Shown here: in pieces, positions 25,425 to 32,976 of the stretch
How positions within the stretch are numbered: position 1 is the first letter of the stretch
How the letters are laid out: the number at the start of each line of letters is the position of its first letter
Source: JALORV01 sp963780715
GTDB lineage: Bacteria; Pseudomonadota; Gammaproteobacteria; Burkholderiales; Burkholderiaceae_F
Reading direction: 5' to 3'
NCBI GenBank assembly: GCA_963780715.1
Contig: CAWADK010000017.1
Coordinates: forward strand, 1-64,000
Length of the DNA stretch: 64,000 nucleotides
The notes under the pieces: model-generated
The model's database searches: none
The model's input: only the letters and a program-made list of their open reading frames with translations
Told to the model about the DNA's origin: nothing
Position numbers and translations under genes: made by a program

Positions 25425-26329
25425 AGCGTGCCGCGCGTGGCGAGGCAGCTTCCTTCAGCGCACGCGTCATCGCCACCTACGGCCGCACGTCGATGCTTGC
25501 CGATGAGCGCGGCGCTCTGTGGTCTGCGGTGCGCCGTGGCCGCCGCGGCGATGTGGTGGTCGGCGACCTGGTCACTGCCACGAGCTCGGCCGAAGGCCAG
25601 GCGGCCATCGAGGCGATCGGGCCGCGTTCGAGCCTGCTGTATCGCACGGACGCGTTCCGCACCAAGGAGCTCGCCGCCAATGTCGACCAGGTCATCGTCG
25701 TGTTTGCCTCGCGGCCGAGCTTCAACCTCTGGTTCATCTGGAAGGCGCTGCTGGCGGCCCGTACGGCAGGCATCGAGGCGCTCGTCGTCCGCAACAAGAC
25801 CGACCTCGCCGAAGGCGCCGAGGCGGCACAGTCAGCCCTGGACGAGATCCGCGCGCTGGGCTGGCGCACGCTTGCGATCTCGGTGCGCGACGATGCGACG
25901 CAGGCGATCGCTGAGCTCACACCGCTGACGCAGGGCCGCAGTTCCCTGCTGGTAGGACAATCCGGCATGGGCAAGTCCACGCTGCTCAACCGTCTCGTGC
26001 CTGACGCGCAGGCCCGCACGCGCGAGTTCTCCGAGCGTCTCAACCACGGCAAGCAGACGACCACCGCCGCACGCTGGTTCGATCTGCCAGGCGGCGGCGC
26101 GCTGATCGACACGCCGGGATTCCAGGAGTTCGGCCTCGCGCACTTGACCGCCGCCGACGTCGTCGCCGGATTCCCGGAGTTCGCGCCGCACCTCGGCCGC
26201 TGCCGCTTCCTCGACTGCCGGCACCTCGTTGAGCCGGAATGCGCGATTCGCCGCGCCCTGGAGTCCGGCCAGATCACAGCGGGCCGGTACGATTTCTACC
26301 GTTCTCTCGCCGAAGCGCGAACACGATGA
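25421..26329 (+). CDS. rsgA: Small ribosomal subunit biogenesis GTPase RsgA
   Basis: 302 residues. Circularly permuted GTPase that matures the 30S subunit. An N-terminal OB-fold is followed by the permuted G motifs: G4 NKTD, then G1 GQSGMGKST, then G3 DTPGF. The C-terminal zinc finger CRFLDCRHLVEPEC has the expected Cys-Cys-His-Cys set. The start overlaps phhB, and the stop overlaps the next gene (ATGA), so the four genes from 23807 look like one operon. Confidence 0.96.
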   Translation: MKRAARGEAASFSARVIATYGRTSMLADERGALWSAVRRGRRGDVVVGDLVTATSSAEGQAAIEAIGPRSSLLYRTDAFRTKELAANVDQVIVVFASRPSFNLWFIWKALLAARTAGIEALVVRNKTDLAEGAEAAQSALDEIRALGWRTLAISVRDDATQAIAELTPLTQGRSSLLVGQSGMGKSTLLNRLVPDAQARTREFSERLNHGKQTTTAARWFDLPGGGALIDTPGFQEFGLAHLTAADVVAGFPEFAPHLGRCRFLDCRHLVEPECAIRRALESGQITAGRYDFYRSLAEARTR

Positions 26330-26634
26330 AGCTGCTGGCGCGCGCCGATCACGTAGTGCTCGCAACGATCTGGGCCGAATCACTGCGCGCCGCCGGGATT
26401 CGCTGCGAACTGCGCAACACCGCACTGTCGGGAGCCATGGGAGAGATTCCCTTCCTCGAGTGCGCGCCCCAGTTGTGGATCGAGCGCGACGTCGATGAAG
26501 GTCGCGCGCTCGATATCCTGCAGCAGCTGAGGCACCCCGCATCAGGGCCCGGCTGGAGTTGCTCAAACTGCGGGGAGTCCTCCGAACCGCAGTTCGGTGC
26601 CTGCTGGAAATGCGGAGCGCAGCGGCCTGCGTAG
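26326..26634 (+). CDS. DUF2007 protein with C-terminal zinc ribbon
   Basis: 102 residues. The N-terminal 70 residues match the DUF2007 'putative signal-transducing' fold (MKLLARADHVVLATIWAESL, then FLECAPQLWIERDVDEGRA). The C-terminus adds a rubredoxin-like knuckle CSNC-x13-CWKC (about residues 80-98), which should bind zinc or iron. Function is unknown. Start ATG at 26326, overlapping the rsgA stop. Confidence 0.85.
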   Translation: MKLLARADHVVLATIWAESLRAAGIRCELRNTALSGAMGEIPFLECAPQLWIERDVDEGRALDILQQLRHPASGPGWSCSNCGESSEPQFGACWKCGAQRPA

Positions 26635-26674
26635 AGGTCGAGAGCAAGTCGACCCCTCGCGGCGCCCGGCCGTT

Positions 26675-27640
26675 TCAGGCGAGCCAGCTGGCGAGGGTCA
26701 GCAGCAACAGCAGCGCAAGCCAGAGCAGCAACGCGCGCCAGACCAGGCCCACTACGGCGCGCACGGCCTCAGGGCGCGGCTCGGCAAGGCCGGCGCCCTC
26801 GTTGCCGGTCTCGTCGAAGTAGCGCGCCGCTTCGGCCGTGTTCAGCAGCCGCAGGCCGAGTGCACCGCCGGCAGCCGCGAGGATCAGCGTGCGCGTATCC
26901 GGCACGGGCTCGCCCGCGGGCGGCGCCTGACGCGCAACCTGGCGCCAGCAGTAAATCGCACCTTCGAAGTCCCCGACGATGGCGTAGCCGAGTGCCGTCA
27001 GGCGGGCCGGCGCCCAGTCGATCCAGGCCAGCGCTCGCCGGGCGAACTCGCCGAACCGATCCGGAGGCGTTGGCGGGGTCGGTGAGCGGCCCCAGACACG
27101 GGCGGAGTGCTCCGCCAGCCGGTAGAAGACGGCCCCCATCGGGCCGGGCAGCACCATGAACCAGAAGAACACACCAAAGACATGGCGATGAGAGAGCAGC
27201 AGGCCGTGCTCGATCGCCTGCCGCACGACTTCGTCGGCCGGCAGATCGGCCGCGGTATAGGCGGGGTCCGTGATCCGCTTCCAGGCGGTGAGCTCTCTGC
27301 GCGCAGCATTGAGGTCACCGTTGGCCAGCGCAATCTGGATTTCTGTTCCGCGGTGGCTGAACTGACGGAAGCCGAGCGCGAAGTACAGGACGGCCACATT
27401 CAGCGCGAGCGCGAGAAACCAGCTGATGGAAGCCAGCAGCGAGTACGCGGCGCCGACCACGAGCGTAAGACCGACGACGACCAGCAGCCAGGCGTAGAAG
27501 CCATGGCGCGGCCGCCCGGCGTTGAGGTTGCGCTCGGCCCATCCGGAGACCTGCCGGACTGCGGCATACACCGGGTTCTCGCTCGGCAGCGCGCGCAACT
27601 GCTCGAGCAGCAGCGTGATCACCAACGACAGCCAGGCCAA
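26675..27640 (-). CDS. CobD/CbiB-family integral membrane protein
   Basis: 321 residues with about five hydrophobic segments. The N-terminus SLVITLLLEQLRALPSEN and the central LGFRQFSHRGTEIQIALANG place it in the CobD/CbiB-like family, which in cobalamin makers adds aminopropanol to cobyric acid. No other cobalamin gene is present. Betaproteobacterial members in this rsgA neighbourhood are orphans, so the annotated enzyme role is doubtful. The start is a TTG at 27640 with a strong AGGAGG 6 nt upstream. It follows the Nudix gene by 46 nt on the same strand. Confidence 0.82.
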   Translation of the reverse strand: MAWLSLVITLLLEQLRALPSENPVYAAVRQVSGWAERNLNAGRPRHGFYAWLLVVVGLTLVVGAAYSLLASISWFLALALNVAVLYFALGFRQFSHRGTEIQIALANGDLNAARRELTAWKRITDPAYTAADLPADEVVRQAIEHGLLLSHRHVFGVFFWFMVLPGPMGAVFYRLAEHSARVWGRSPTPPTPPDRFGEFARRALAWIDWAPARLTALGYAIVGDFEGAIYCWRQVARQAPPAGEPVPDTRTLILAAAGGALGLRLLNTAEAARYFDETGNEGAGLAEPRPEAVRAVVGLVWRALLLWLALLLLLTLASWLA

Positions 27641-27686
27641 TTGCTTCCTCCTCGCCGCTCATTGTAGAGGCGGCCCATTGCGGGAT

Positions 27687-28397
27687 TTACGCGCGCAGGA
27701 AGTGGTAGAGGTTGCGCAACATCGCCGCCGTCGCCCCCCAGATGAAGTAGCGGCGTGATGCCTGGTACGGCATCGCGTAAAAGGTTCGCGTCTCACCGCC
27801 GGCCAATACGATGCGCCGCTCGTGATGCGCGGGATCCATCAGGAAGGCGAGCGGTACTTCAAAGGCCTCGGACACCTCGAAGCTGTCGAGGGTCAGCGCG
27901 AACGGTCGCTCGATGATGCCGACGACCGGCGTCACGCGGTAGCCCGTGACCGTCGTGTATTCCGGCAGTGAGCCGACGATGTCGATCAGACCGCCGGCAA
28001 GCCCGATTTCTTCTTCGGTTTCCCGCAGGGCCGTCGCGGCCGGATTCGCGTCGTGCTCCTCGACGCGCCCCCCGGGAAAGCTGATCTGGCCGGCGTGGTC
28101 GCTGAGGTGCGCGGTGCGCTCGGTCAGCAACACCTGCACATCCGTGCCCCGAACCACCAGGGGAACGAGTACCGCTGCCGGCCTCGGCTCCATGTCGAGC
28201 TTGAAGAGGCGCGGGTCGGCGCGCAATTCGGGCTGCCACGCGGGGGGCCGGGCGAAGCGTTCCCTCAGCGCCGCGGGATGCAATCGCCGCGCATCGACGA
28301 CGTCGCCTCTCGCGGCAGGATCGCTGAACGCCGGATCGTGCGGGATCGTTTCAGGGTCGAACAGTGCCCGCCGCGGTCGATCGCCGGGGTTGCTCAT
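27687..28397 (-). CDS. Nudix hydrolase, probable CoA pyrophosphatase
   Basis: 236 residues. The Nudix box runs from GGRVEEHDANPAATA into LRETEEEIGL, giving the G-x5-E-x7-REUXEE-x-G-U pattern. It is preceded by LSDHAGQISFPG, which, with the downstream EYTTVTGYRVTPVVG segment, is typical of the CoA-pyrophosphatase (NudL/YeaB) branch hydrolysing CoA to 4'-phosphopantetheine and 3',5'-ADP. A 60-residue N-terminal extension precedes the domain. The start ATG at 28397 is taken; the longer upstream frame overlaps the rplS terminator. Lies just downstream of the rplS operon terminator on the same strand. Confidence 0.9.
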   Translation of the reverse strand: MSNPGDRPRRALFDPETIPHDPAFSDPAARGDVVDARRLHPAALRERFARPPAWQPELRADPRLFKLDMEPRPAAVLVPLVVRGTDVQVLLTERTAHLSDHAGQISFPGGRVEEHDANPAATALRETEEEIGLAGGLIDIVGSLPEYTTVTGYRVTPVVGIIERPFALTLDSFEVSEAFEVPLAFLMDPAHHERRIVLAGGETRTFYAMPYQASRRYFIWGATAAMLRNLYHFLRA

Positions 28398-28429
28398 CGC
28401 AGATCGTCGCAGTTCGCTCGCATCAAGAC

Positions 28430-28458
28430 GAAATAGAAAGGGCCGCCGACGGCGGCCC
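28430..28458 (-). terminator. Rho-independent terminator of the rpsP-rplS operon
   Basis: GGGCCGCC (28440-28447) pairs perfectly with GGCGGCCC (28451-28458) around a 3-nt loop. Read on the minus strand, the hairpin is followed by TTTCTATTTC. It sits 19 bp after the rplS stop. Confidence 0.8.
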
Positions 28459-28476
28459 TGCAGGTCACGGCAGCGC

Positions 28477-28905
28477 TTACTCGGCCGCTGGTTCCGCGGC
28501 TTCGTCTGCGGCCTGGTCCGCAGCAGCCTTGGCGGCCGCGGACTTGTGCGAAAGCTTCTCGCGGATGCGCGCCGACTTGCCCGAGCGGTCGCGCAGGTAA
28601 TACAGCTTGGCACGACGAACATCGCCGCGACGCTTGACTTCGATCGATGCAATGGTCGGCGAATACAACTGGAACGTACGCTCGACACCTTCGCCGCTCG
28701 ACACCTTGCGCACGACGAACGAAGAATTGAGCCCCCGATTGCGGCGTCCGATCACGACGCCCTCGTAGGCCTGAACGCGCTTGCGAGTGCCTTCGACCAC
28801 GTTGACGCTGACGATCACCGTGTCGCCCGGGGCGAACTCCGGTATGACCTTCTTGCCCGTCACGCGAGCCAGTTCTTCCTGTTCCAGCTTCTCAATGATG
28901 TTCAT
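28477..28905 (-). CDS. rplS: Large ribosomal subunit protein bL19
   Basis: 142 residues. The L19 core (about 1-115) shows FAPGDTVIVSVNVVEG, YEGVVIGRRNRGLNSSFVVR and YYLRDRSGKSARIREKL. It is followed by an Ala/Glu-rich tail of about 25 residues that exceeds the usual 115-130 aa length. The start ATG at 28905 has AAGGAG 6 nt upstream. Last gene of the rpsP-rimM-trmD-rplS operon, with a terminator behind it. Confidence 0.97.
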   Translation of the reverse strand: MNIIEKLEQEELARVTGKKVIPEFAPGDTVIVSVNVVEGTRKRVQAYEGVVIGRRNRGLNSSFVVRKVSSGEGVERTFQLYSPTIASIEVKRRGDVRRAKLYYLRDRSGKSARIREKLSHKSAAAKAAADQAADEAAEPAAE

Positions 28906-28974
28906 CTTCAGCTCCTTAACCCATCATCGTGCGGCTTTCATCGTTGGTATGCCGCCCGAGAGGATGGTTCCCAA

Positions 28975-29742
28975 TCACGCAGCAGATTCGGATTCCGCTG
29001 CACCCATCTGCGCAATTTCGCGCAAAACCACTTCGTCGCGCGCGGTCAGGCGCCCTTGCGCCCGCGCCGACCGGATCAGCTCCGGCCGTTCCCGCCAGGT
29101 CACGGTCAGCACCTGGCGCCGGCGCCATGTCTCGATGTCAGCATGGTGCCCCGACAGCAGCACCGCGGGCACCTCGCGACCACGCCACTGCTCGGGGCGA
29201 GTGTAATGCGGCCCATCCAGCAAGCCCGTCGCGAACGACTCTTCGTCGGCCGACGCTTCCTTCAACGCCCCGGGCAACTGGCGCACCACGGCGTCCATGA
29301 CGGCCATCGCCGCGAGTTCGCCGCCCGACATCACGAAGTCTCCGACCGACACCACCTCGTCGACGCATGCATCGAGGAAGCGTTGGTCGATTCCCTCATA
29401 GCGCCCGCAAACGATCGTCATCGCTCCACCCTGCTCCGCCCAGGTTCGCACCCGCGCGTCGGTCAGCGGTCGCCCACCCGGCGCCAGCGCGATGACCGGC
29501 GCGGCGCCACCGTCGTTCCGCGCGGCCTCGATCGCCAGCGCCAGCGGCTCGGCCATCATGATCATGCCCGGACCGCCCCCGTACGGACGGTCATCGACGG
29601 TCCGGTGCGCATCCGTCGTGTAGTCCCGCGGGTTCCACGTCGCCAGCGACCACAGCCCCAGCTCGTGGGCGCGCCGCGTGATCCCATGCTCCGTGATCGC
29701 CGCGAACATCGCGGGGAAGAGCGTGACCACGTCGAAGCGCAT
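28975..29742 (-). CDS. trmD: tRNA (guanine-N1)-methyltransferase
   Basis: 255 residues. SPOUT-class enzyme that makes m1G37 in tRNAs. Motifs: MRFDVVTLFPAMF at the N-terminus, DDRPYGGGPGMIMMAEPL, the trefoil-knot SAM site CGRYEGIDQRFLDACVDEVV and SVGDFVMSGGELAAM. The ATG at 29742 overlaps the rimM stop by one base (TGATG), with AAGGAT upstream. Upstream in-frame TTG and GTG codons are less likely starts. Confidence 0.97.
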   Translation of the reverse strand: MRFDVVTLFPAMFAAITEHGITRRAHELGLWSLATWNPRDYTTDAHRTVDDRPYGGGPGMIMMAEPLALAIEAARNDGGAAPVIALAPGGRPLTDARVRTWAEQGGAMTIVCGRYEGIDQRFLDACVDEVVSVGDFVMSGGELAAMAVMDAVVRQLPGALKEASADEESFATGLLDGPHYTRPEQWRGREVPAVLLSGHHADIETWRRRQVLTVTWRERPELIRSARAQGRLTARDEVVLREIAQMGAAESESAA

Positions 29743-30275
29743 CACCAATCCTTCTGCCAGTCGACCCGTACCAGCCGCGCGACCGGATCAACGGCCTTCA
29801 CATACTGCTCGATCAGGGGGATCAACAGTCTCGGCCCCCCGCCGCCTTCGTCGACTTCGATCAACTGCCCGGCCCGGTTTTCGCTCAGCCCGGCCACCGT
29901 TCCCAGGACTTCACCATCGGCGCCGACGACACGGCAGCCCAGGAGGTCTGCCCAGTAGAACTCGCCTTCCGCTGCAGGGGGAAACTCCGAGCGCGGCACC
30001 GCGAGTTCACCGCCCTTGCAGGCATCGGCCGCCTCCTTCGAGTCGCAGCCTTGCCACTTGACCAGCCACAGCGTCCCGTGTCGCCGACAGCCTTCCGGCA
30101 CCACGGCCTCCGTCCTGCCGTCCCGGCGCAGCCACCAGAGTCGGGCCTGCTCCAGTACGGACCCGTCGCTGGCGTAGGGCGCTACTCGCGCCCAACCCCG
30201 GACGCCGTAGGAGCCGCGCACAGCTCCAAGGTCCACCAGGTCCGGCGGCGCTTCTTCAGCCGCGGACCGCACCAC
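29742..30275 (-). CDS. rimM: Ribosome maturation factor RimM
   Basis: 177 residues. 30S processing factor that binds uS19. N-terminal barrel with VDLGAVRGSYGVRGWARVAP and a C-terminal PRC-like barrel with FYWADLLGCRVVG and LIPLIEQYVKAVD are both present. A GTG start at 30275, just after the rpsP stop (30281), is used; the adjacent GTG at 30272 is equivalent. Downstream trmD overlaps by one base. Confidence 0.95.
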   Translation of the reverse strand: MVRSAAEEAPPDLVDLGAVRGSYGVRGWARVAPYASDGSVLEQARLWWLRRDGRTEAVVPEGCRRHGTLWLVKWQGCDSKEAADACKGGELAVPRSEFPPAAEGEFYWADLLGCRVVGADGEVLGTVAGLSENRAGQLIEVDEGGGGPRLLIPLIEQYVKAVDPVARLVRVDWQKDW

Positions 30276-30280
30276 GTCGA

Positions 30281-30532
30281 TCAGGCCGTCGCCGGCTTGT
30301 GTTCCTTGACAAGGCGCGCCACGGTCGGCGACACACGGGCGCCGACGCCGGTCCAGTAGTTGAGGCGATCGAGCGCCACGCGCAGCTTCGGCTCGTTCTC
30401 GGCCGCGACCGGGTTGTAGAACCCCACGCGCTCGATGAAGCGGCCGTCGCGGGGATTGCGCGAGTCGGTGGCAACGATGTTGAAAAACGGCCGCTTCTTT
30501 GCGCCGCCGCGAGCAAGTCGAATGACGACCAT
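30281..30532 (-). CDS. rpsP: Small ribosomal subunit protein bS16
   Basis: 83 residues, normal for S16: MVVIRLARGGAKKRPFFNIV at the N-terminus, then RFIERVGFYNPVA and LNYWTGVGARVSPTVARL. The start ATG at 30532 has AAGGA 6 nt upstream. First gene of the rpsP-rimM-trmD-rplS operon, with a sigma-70 promoter about 166 bp upstream. Confidence 0.97.
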   Translation of the reverse strand: MVVIRLARGGAKKRPFFNIVATDSRNPRDGRFIERVGFYNPVAAENEPKLRVALDRLNYWTGVGARVSPTVARLVKEHKPATA

Positions 30533-30697
30533 TGCAGTTCCTTCGTTATCGATGAACAACCCAGGGACGTCACTGGCGGCTGTCGTGCTTAGCCACCGTG
30601 TCGATCGCCAGCGCTGCCCGATTGACTGGTCCCGCCCCGGCCACATGCCGTGCCGACGCCGACCACAGTCATGCCGCGTCGCAGCGGAAAACCCGCG

Positions 30698-30727
30698 ATT
30701 GTATCCGGCCATCGGCGCCTGAAGCAA
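30698..30727 (-). promoter_or_regulatory. Sigma-70 promoter of the rpsP operon
   Basis: On the minus strand TTGCTT (30727-30722) and TACAAT (30703-30698) are 18 bp apart. The rest of the 280-bp gap between rpsP and the divergent TM2 gene holds nothing else I recognise. The long 5' leader (about 160 nt) leaves room for regulation. Confidence 0.55.
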
Positions 30728-30812
30728 GGCGGCCAGTTCGAGCCTGCTCTCGTCCGGCCGGCGCCAGAAAGGGCAGACCGTATCATCGAAGAGATCAGGT
30801 CCCCGACTTCGC

Positions 30813-31224
30813 ATGGTGAAATTTCGTCACAAGGCCTTGGCCGCGCTGCTCGCGGCACTGACCGGAGCTCTCGGGCTCAACCGGCTCTATCTGGGACAGA
30901 AACTGTGGTGGTTGCCGCTGGCCATCACCGCGGCGACGCTGCCGCTGCTGATCGGCGTACGCAACTGGTATCAGTCACCGGCGTTCTTCGTCCTGATGGT
31001 TCCCGTCATGGCCGGGTTCATTCAGGCACTGGTCGTCGCGCTGATGCCGGACGAGCGTTTCGATGCCCGTTTCAACGCGCGGCTCGGATCGACGCAACCG
31101 AAGCGGGTGGGATGCCGTGCTGGTCGCGATCGCCACGCTCGCGGGAGGTGCCATCGCACTGATGGCAACGATCGCGCTGCTGTTCCAGACCTACTTCGAG
31201 CACACGCTCGGGATTGCGCACTAG
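30813..31224 (+). pseudogene. TM2-domain (NINE-like) membrane protein, frameshifted
   Basis: The first frame gives RHKALAALLAALTGALGLNR, LYLGQKLWWL and two more helices, as in TM2-domain proteins. After codon 100 (about 31113) it turns into Arg-rich nonsense. The +1 frame at the same point continues with WDAVLVAIATLAGGAIALM, FQTYFEHTLGIAH and a TAG at 31222-31224, the expected final helix. Removing one G from the run GCGGGTGGGATG (31103-31114) restores a protein of about 137 residues. It is a single-base insertion or a sequence error. The stop overlaps the convergent radical-SAM gene. Confidence 0.8.
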
Positions 31225-32339
31225 AACAGCGCAATCTGCGGTCCGGAGTTCCTCGGCGCGACAAAGAGATCGGTGCGCAGGTCCGGCAGCGTGCGATCAA
31301 GCCCGAGCTTTGCGCTCGCCTTTTCGAAGCGTTGCCGCACCAGCGCCGCCCAGGTGCCCGTTCCCTTCATGCGCTTGCCGAAGGCCGCATCGTAATTCTT
31401 GCCCTCGCGCATCTCGCGCACTCGGTTCAGCACCCGTTGCGCCCGGTCGGGGAAGTGCGCAGCCAGCCATTGCTCGAACAAAGGGCTGACTTCCCATGGC
31501 AGGCGCAGCACCGTGTAGTGAGACTTCGTCGCACCCGCGTTCGCCGCGGCCTCCAGGATCTTCTCGATCTCGGGTTCGTTGATGAAAGGGATCACCGGCG
31601 CGACGTTGACGTGCACAGGAATGCCGGCCCGCGAAAGGGTTTCGATCGTCCGCAACCGGCGCAGCGGACTCGCCGCGCGCGGCTCGAGGATCAGCGACAG
31701 ACGGGCATCGAGCGTCGTGACGCTGATGAAGACCTCTGCGAGCCGGTCGGATGCCATTGGCGCCAGCAGGTCGATGTCGCGCTCGATCAGGGCAGATTTC
31801 GTGACGATGCCTAGCGGGTGGTGCGCTTCGTGTAGCACTTCGAGCACGGCGCGCGTGATCTTCAGTTCGCGCTCGATTGGCTGATACGCATCGGTGGCCG
31901 TGCCGATCGCCACGTGGGCGACGCGATAGGACGGCGCCGCCAGTTCACGCCGCAGAACGTCGGCTGCGTTGCGCTTGGCCACGAGCTTCGTTTCGAAGTC
32001 GAGGCCCGGCGAGAGGTTGAGGTAACTGTGGGTGGGTCGCGCGTAGCAGTAGGTGCACCCGTGCTCACAACCGCGAAACGGATTGATCGAACGATCGAAC
32101 GGAATATCCGGCGAGTCGTTGTAGGTGATCAGGCTGCGGACCGACTCGGCGCTGACGCTCGTCGCGAGCGGCGGCAACGGATCGTCGTCCAGCATGGCTG
32201 CGTCGAGCGCGTCGCCGTCAGCCTCGCGCGCGACGGATTCGAACCGGTGCGCAACGTTCGACACGGCGCCGCGCCCCTTACGCGCGCGGATCTCGGCGCC
32301 CGTGGCGCCGGCGGACGGCGACCTCCGGCCGGACGCCAT
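31221..32339 (-). CDS. PA0069-family radical SAM protein (SplB-like)
   Basis: 372 residues. The radical-SAM cluster motif is C-x3-C-x2-C in NPFRGCEHGCTYCYARPTH. It is followed by SAM-barrel strands (VAIGTATDAYQPIE, LGIVTKSALIERDIDLL, VFISVTTLDARLSLILEPRA). This is the PA0069/Rv2578c family, distant kin of spore photoproduct lyase and of unknown substrate. The ATG at 32339 starts 11 nt after the DUF3501 stop, making it probably the last gene of the rubrerythrin unit. An Ala/Arg-rich N-terminal stretch precedes the core. Confidence 0.88.
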   Translation of the reverse strand: MASGRRSPSAGATGAEIRARKGRGAVSNVAHRFESVAREADGDALDAAMLDDDPLPPLATSVSAESVRSLITYNDSPDIPFDRSINPFRGCEHGCTYCYARPTHSYLNLSPGLDFETKLVAKRNAADVLRRELAAPSYRVAHVAIGTATDAYQPIERELKITRAVLEVLHEAHHPLGIVTKSALIERDIDLLAPMASDRLAEVFISVTTLDARLSLILEPRAASPLRRLRTIETLSRAGIPVHVNVAPVIPFINEPEIEKILEAAANAGATKSHYTVLRLPWEVSPLFEQWLAAHFPDRAQRVLNRVREMREGKNYDAAFGKRMKGTGTWAALVRQRFEKASAKLGLDRTLPDLRTDLFVAPRNSGPQIALF

Positions 32340-32349
32340 TTCAACGACC

Positions 32350-32934
32350 TCAGGCGAAGTCCCTCGCCAACGCGGCCTGTACTTCCGGAGCGAGTTCGTC
32401 GATGCGCGAGGTGTAGCCGGGATGATCGATGCCGACCGCCACCGCCGCACCGCCCTTGAATGAAGCGATCATCTGCGGAGTCAACTCGAAGCGCAGAAAG
32501 TGGACCGACGAAGTCTTCTCGTCGTTCTCGCGCTCGAGGTCCTCGTCTGCAATCGCGTAGGTCTTCGCGTGGCCGTCGACCTGCACGTAGACCTTGTCCT
32601 CGACGCCCTTCAGGCGCGACAGTTCGACCTTGCGCTCGGCCGGATCGTCGTACTCGATCATCATCGTCGCCTTCAGGTTGGTGCCGTCCGGGATCAGCGG
32701 GTTGTAGGCGTCGAGTTCGTCCTGGATGCCGGACTCTTCAAAGGTCTTCTCGATGCGCAGCATCTCCTGAATCTGATAGCGCATCGTCAGTTCGTCTTCG
32801 AAGATCAGCGTCATGTGCTTGCCAAGATGAATCGTGCGGTTCTTCTTGTGCGCGATCACCCTGGCGCGGAACTCCTTGCGCTGCTTCGCATAAGCCTCCA
32901 GCGTCAAGAGGCTGTCGCGGGAAATCTGGGCCAT
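32350..32934 (-). CDS. DUF3501 family protein
   Basis: 194 residues, beginning MAQISRDSLLTLEAYAKQRK, the conserved start of the DUF3501 family. Other conserved stretches are KKNRTIHLGKHMTLIFEDEL and YQIQEMLRIEKTFEE. There is no membrane segment or known catalytic motif. Members occur next to rubrerythrin and a CCG-domain Fe-S protein, as here. ATGs at 32949 and 32943 are alternative starts. It lies 42 nt after the Fe-S gene and 10 nt before the radical SAM gene. Confidence 0.9.
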   Translation of the reverse strand: MAQISRDSLLTLEAYAKQRKEFRARVIAHKKNRTIHLGKHMTLIFEDELTMRYQIQEMLRIEKTFEESGIQDELDAYNPLIPDGTNLKATMMIEYDDPAERKVELSRLKGVEDKVYVQVDGHAKTYAIADEDLERENDEKTSSVHFLRFELTPQMIASFKGGAAVAVGIDHPGYTSRIDELAPEVQAALARDFA

Positions 32935-32976
32935 AGTCGTCATCTCCATGTCCTTCCGTGATGCATAACCGCCAGT

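Noticed and set aside
26675..27640. Cobalamin riboswitch before the CbiB-like gene
   Set aside because: The 46-nt gap before it is too short for one and no B12-box was seen.
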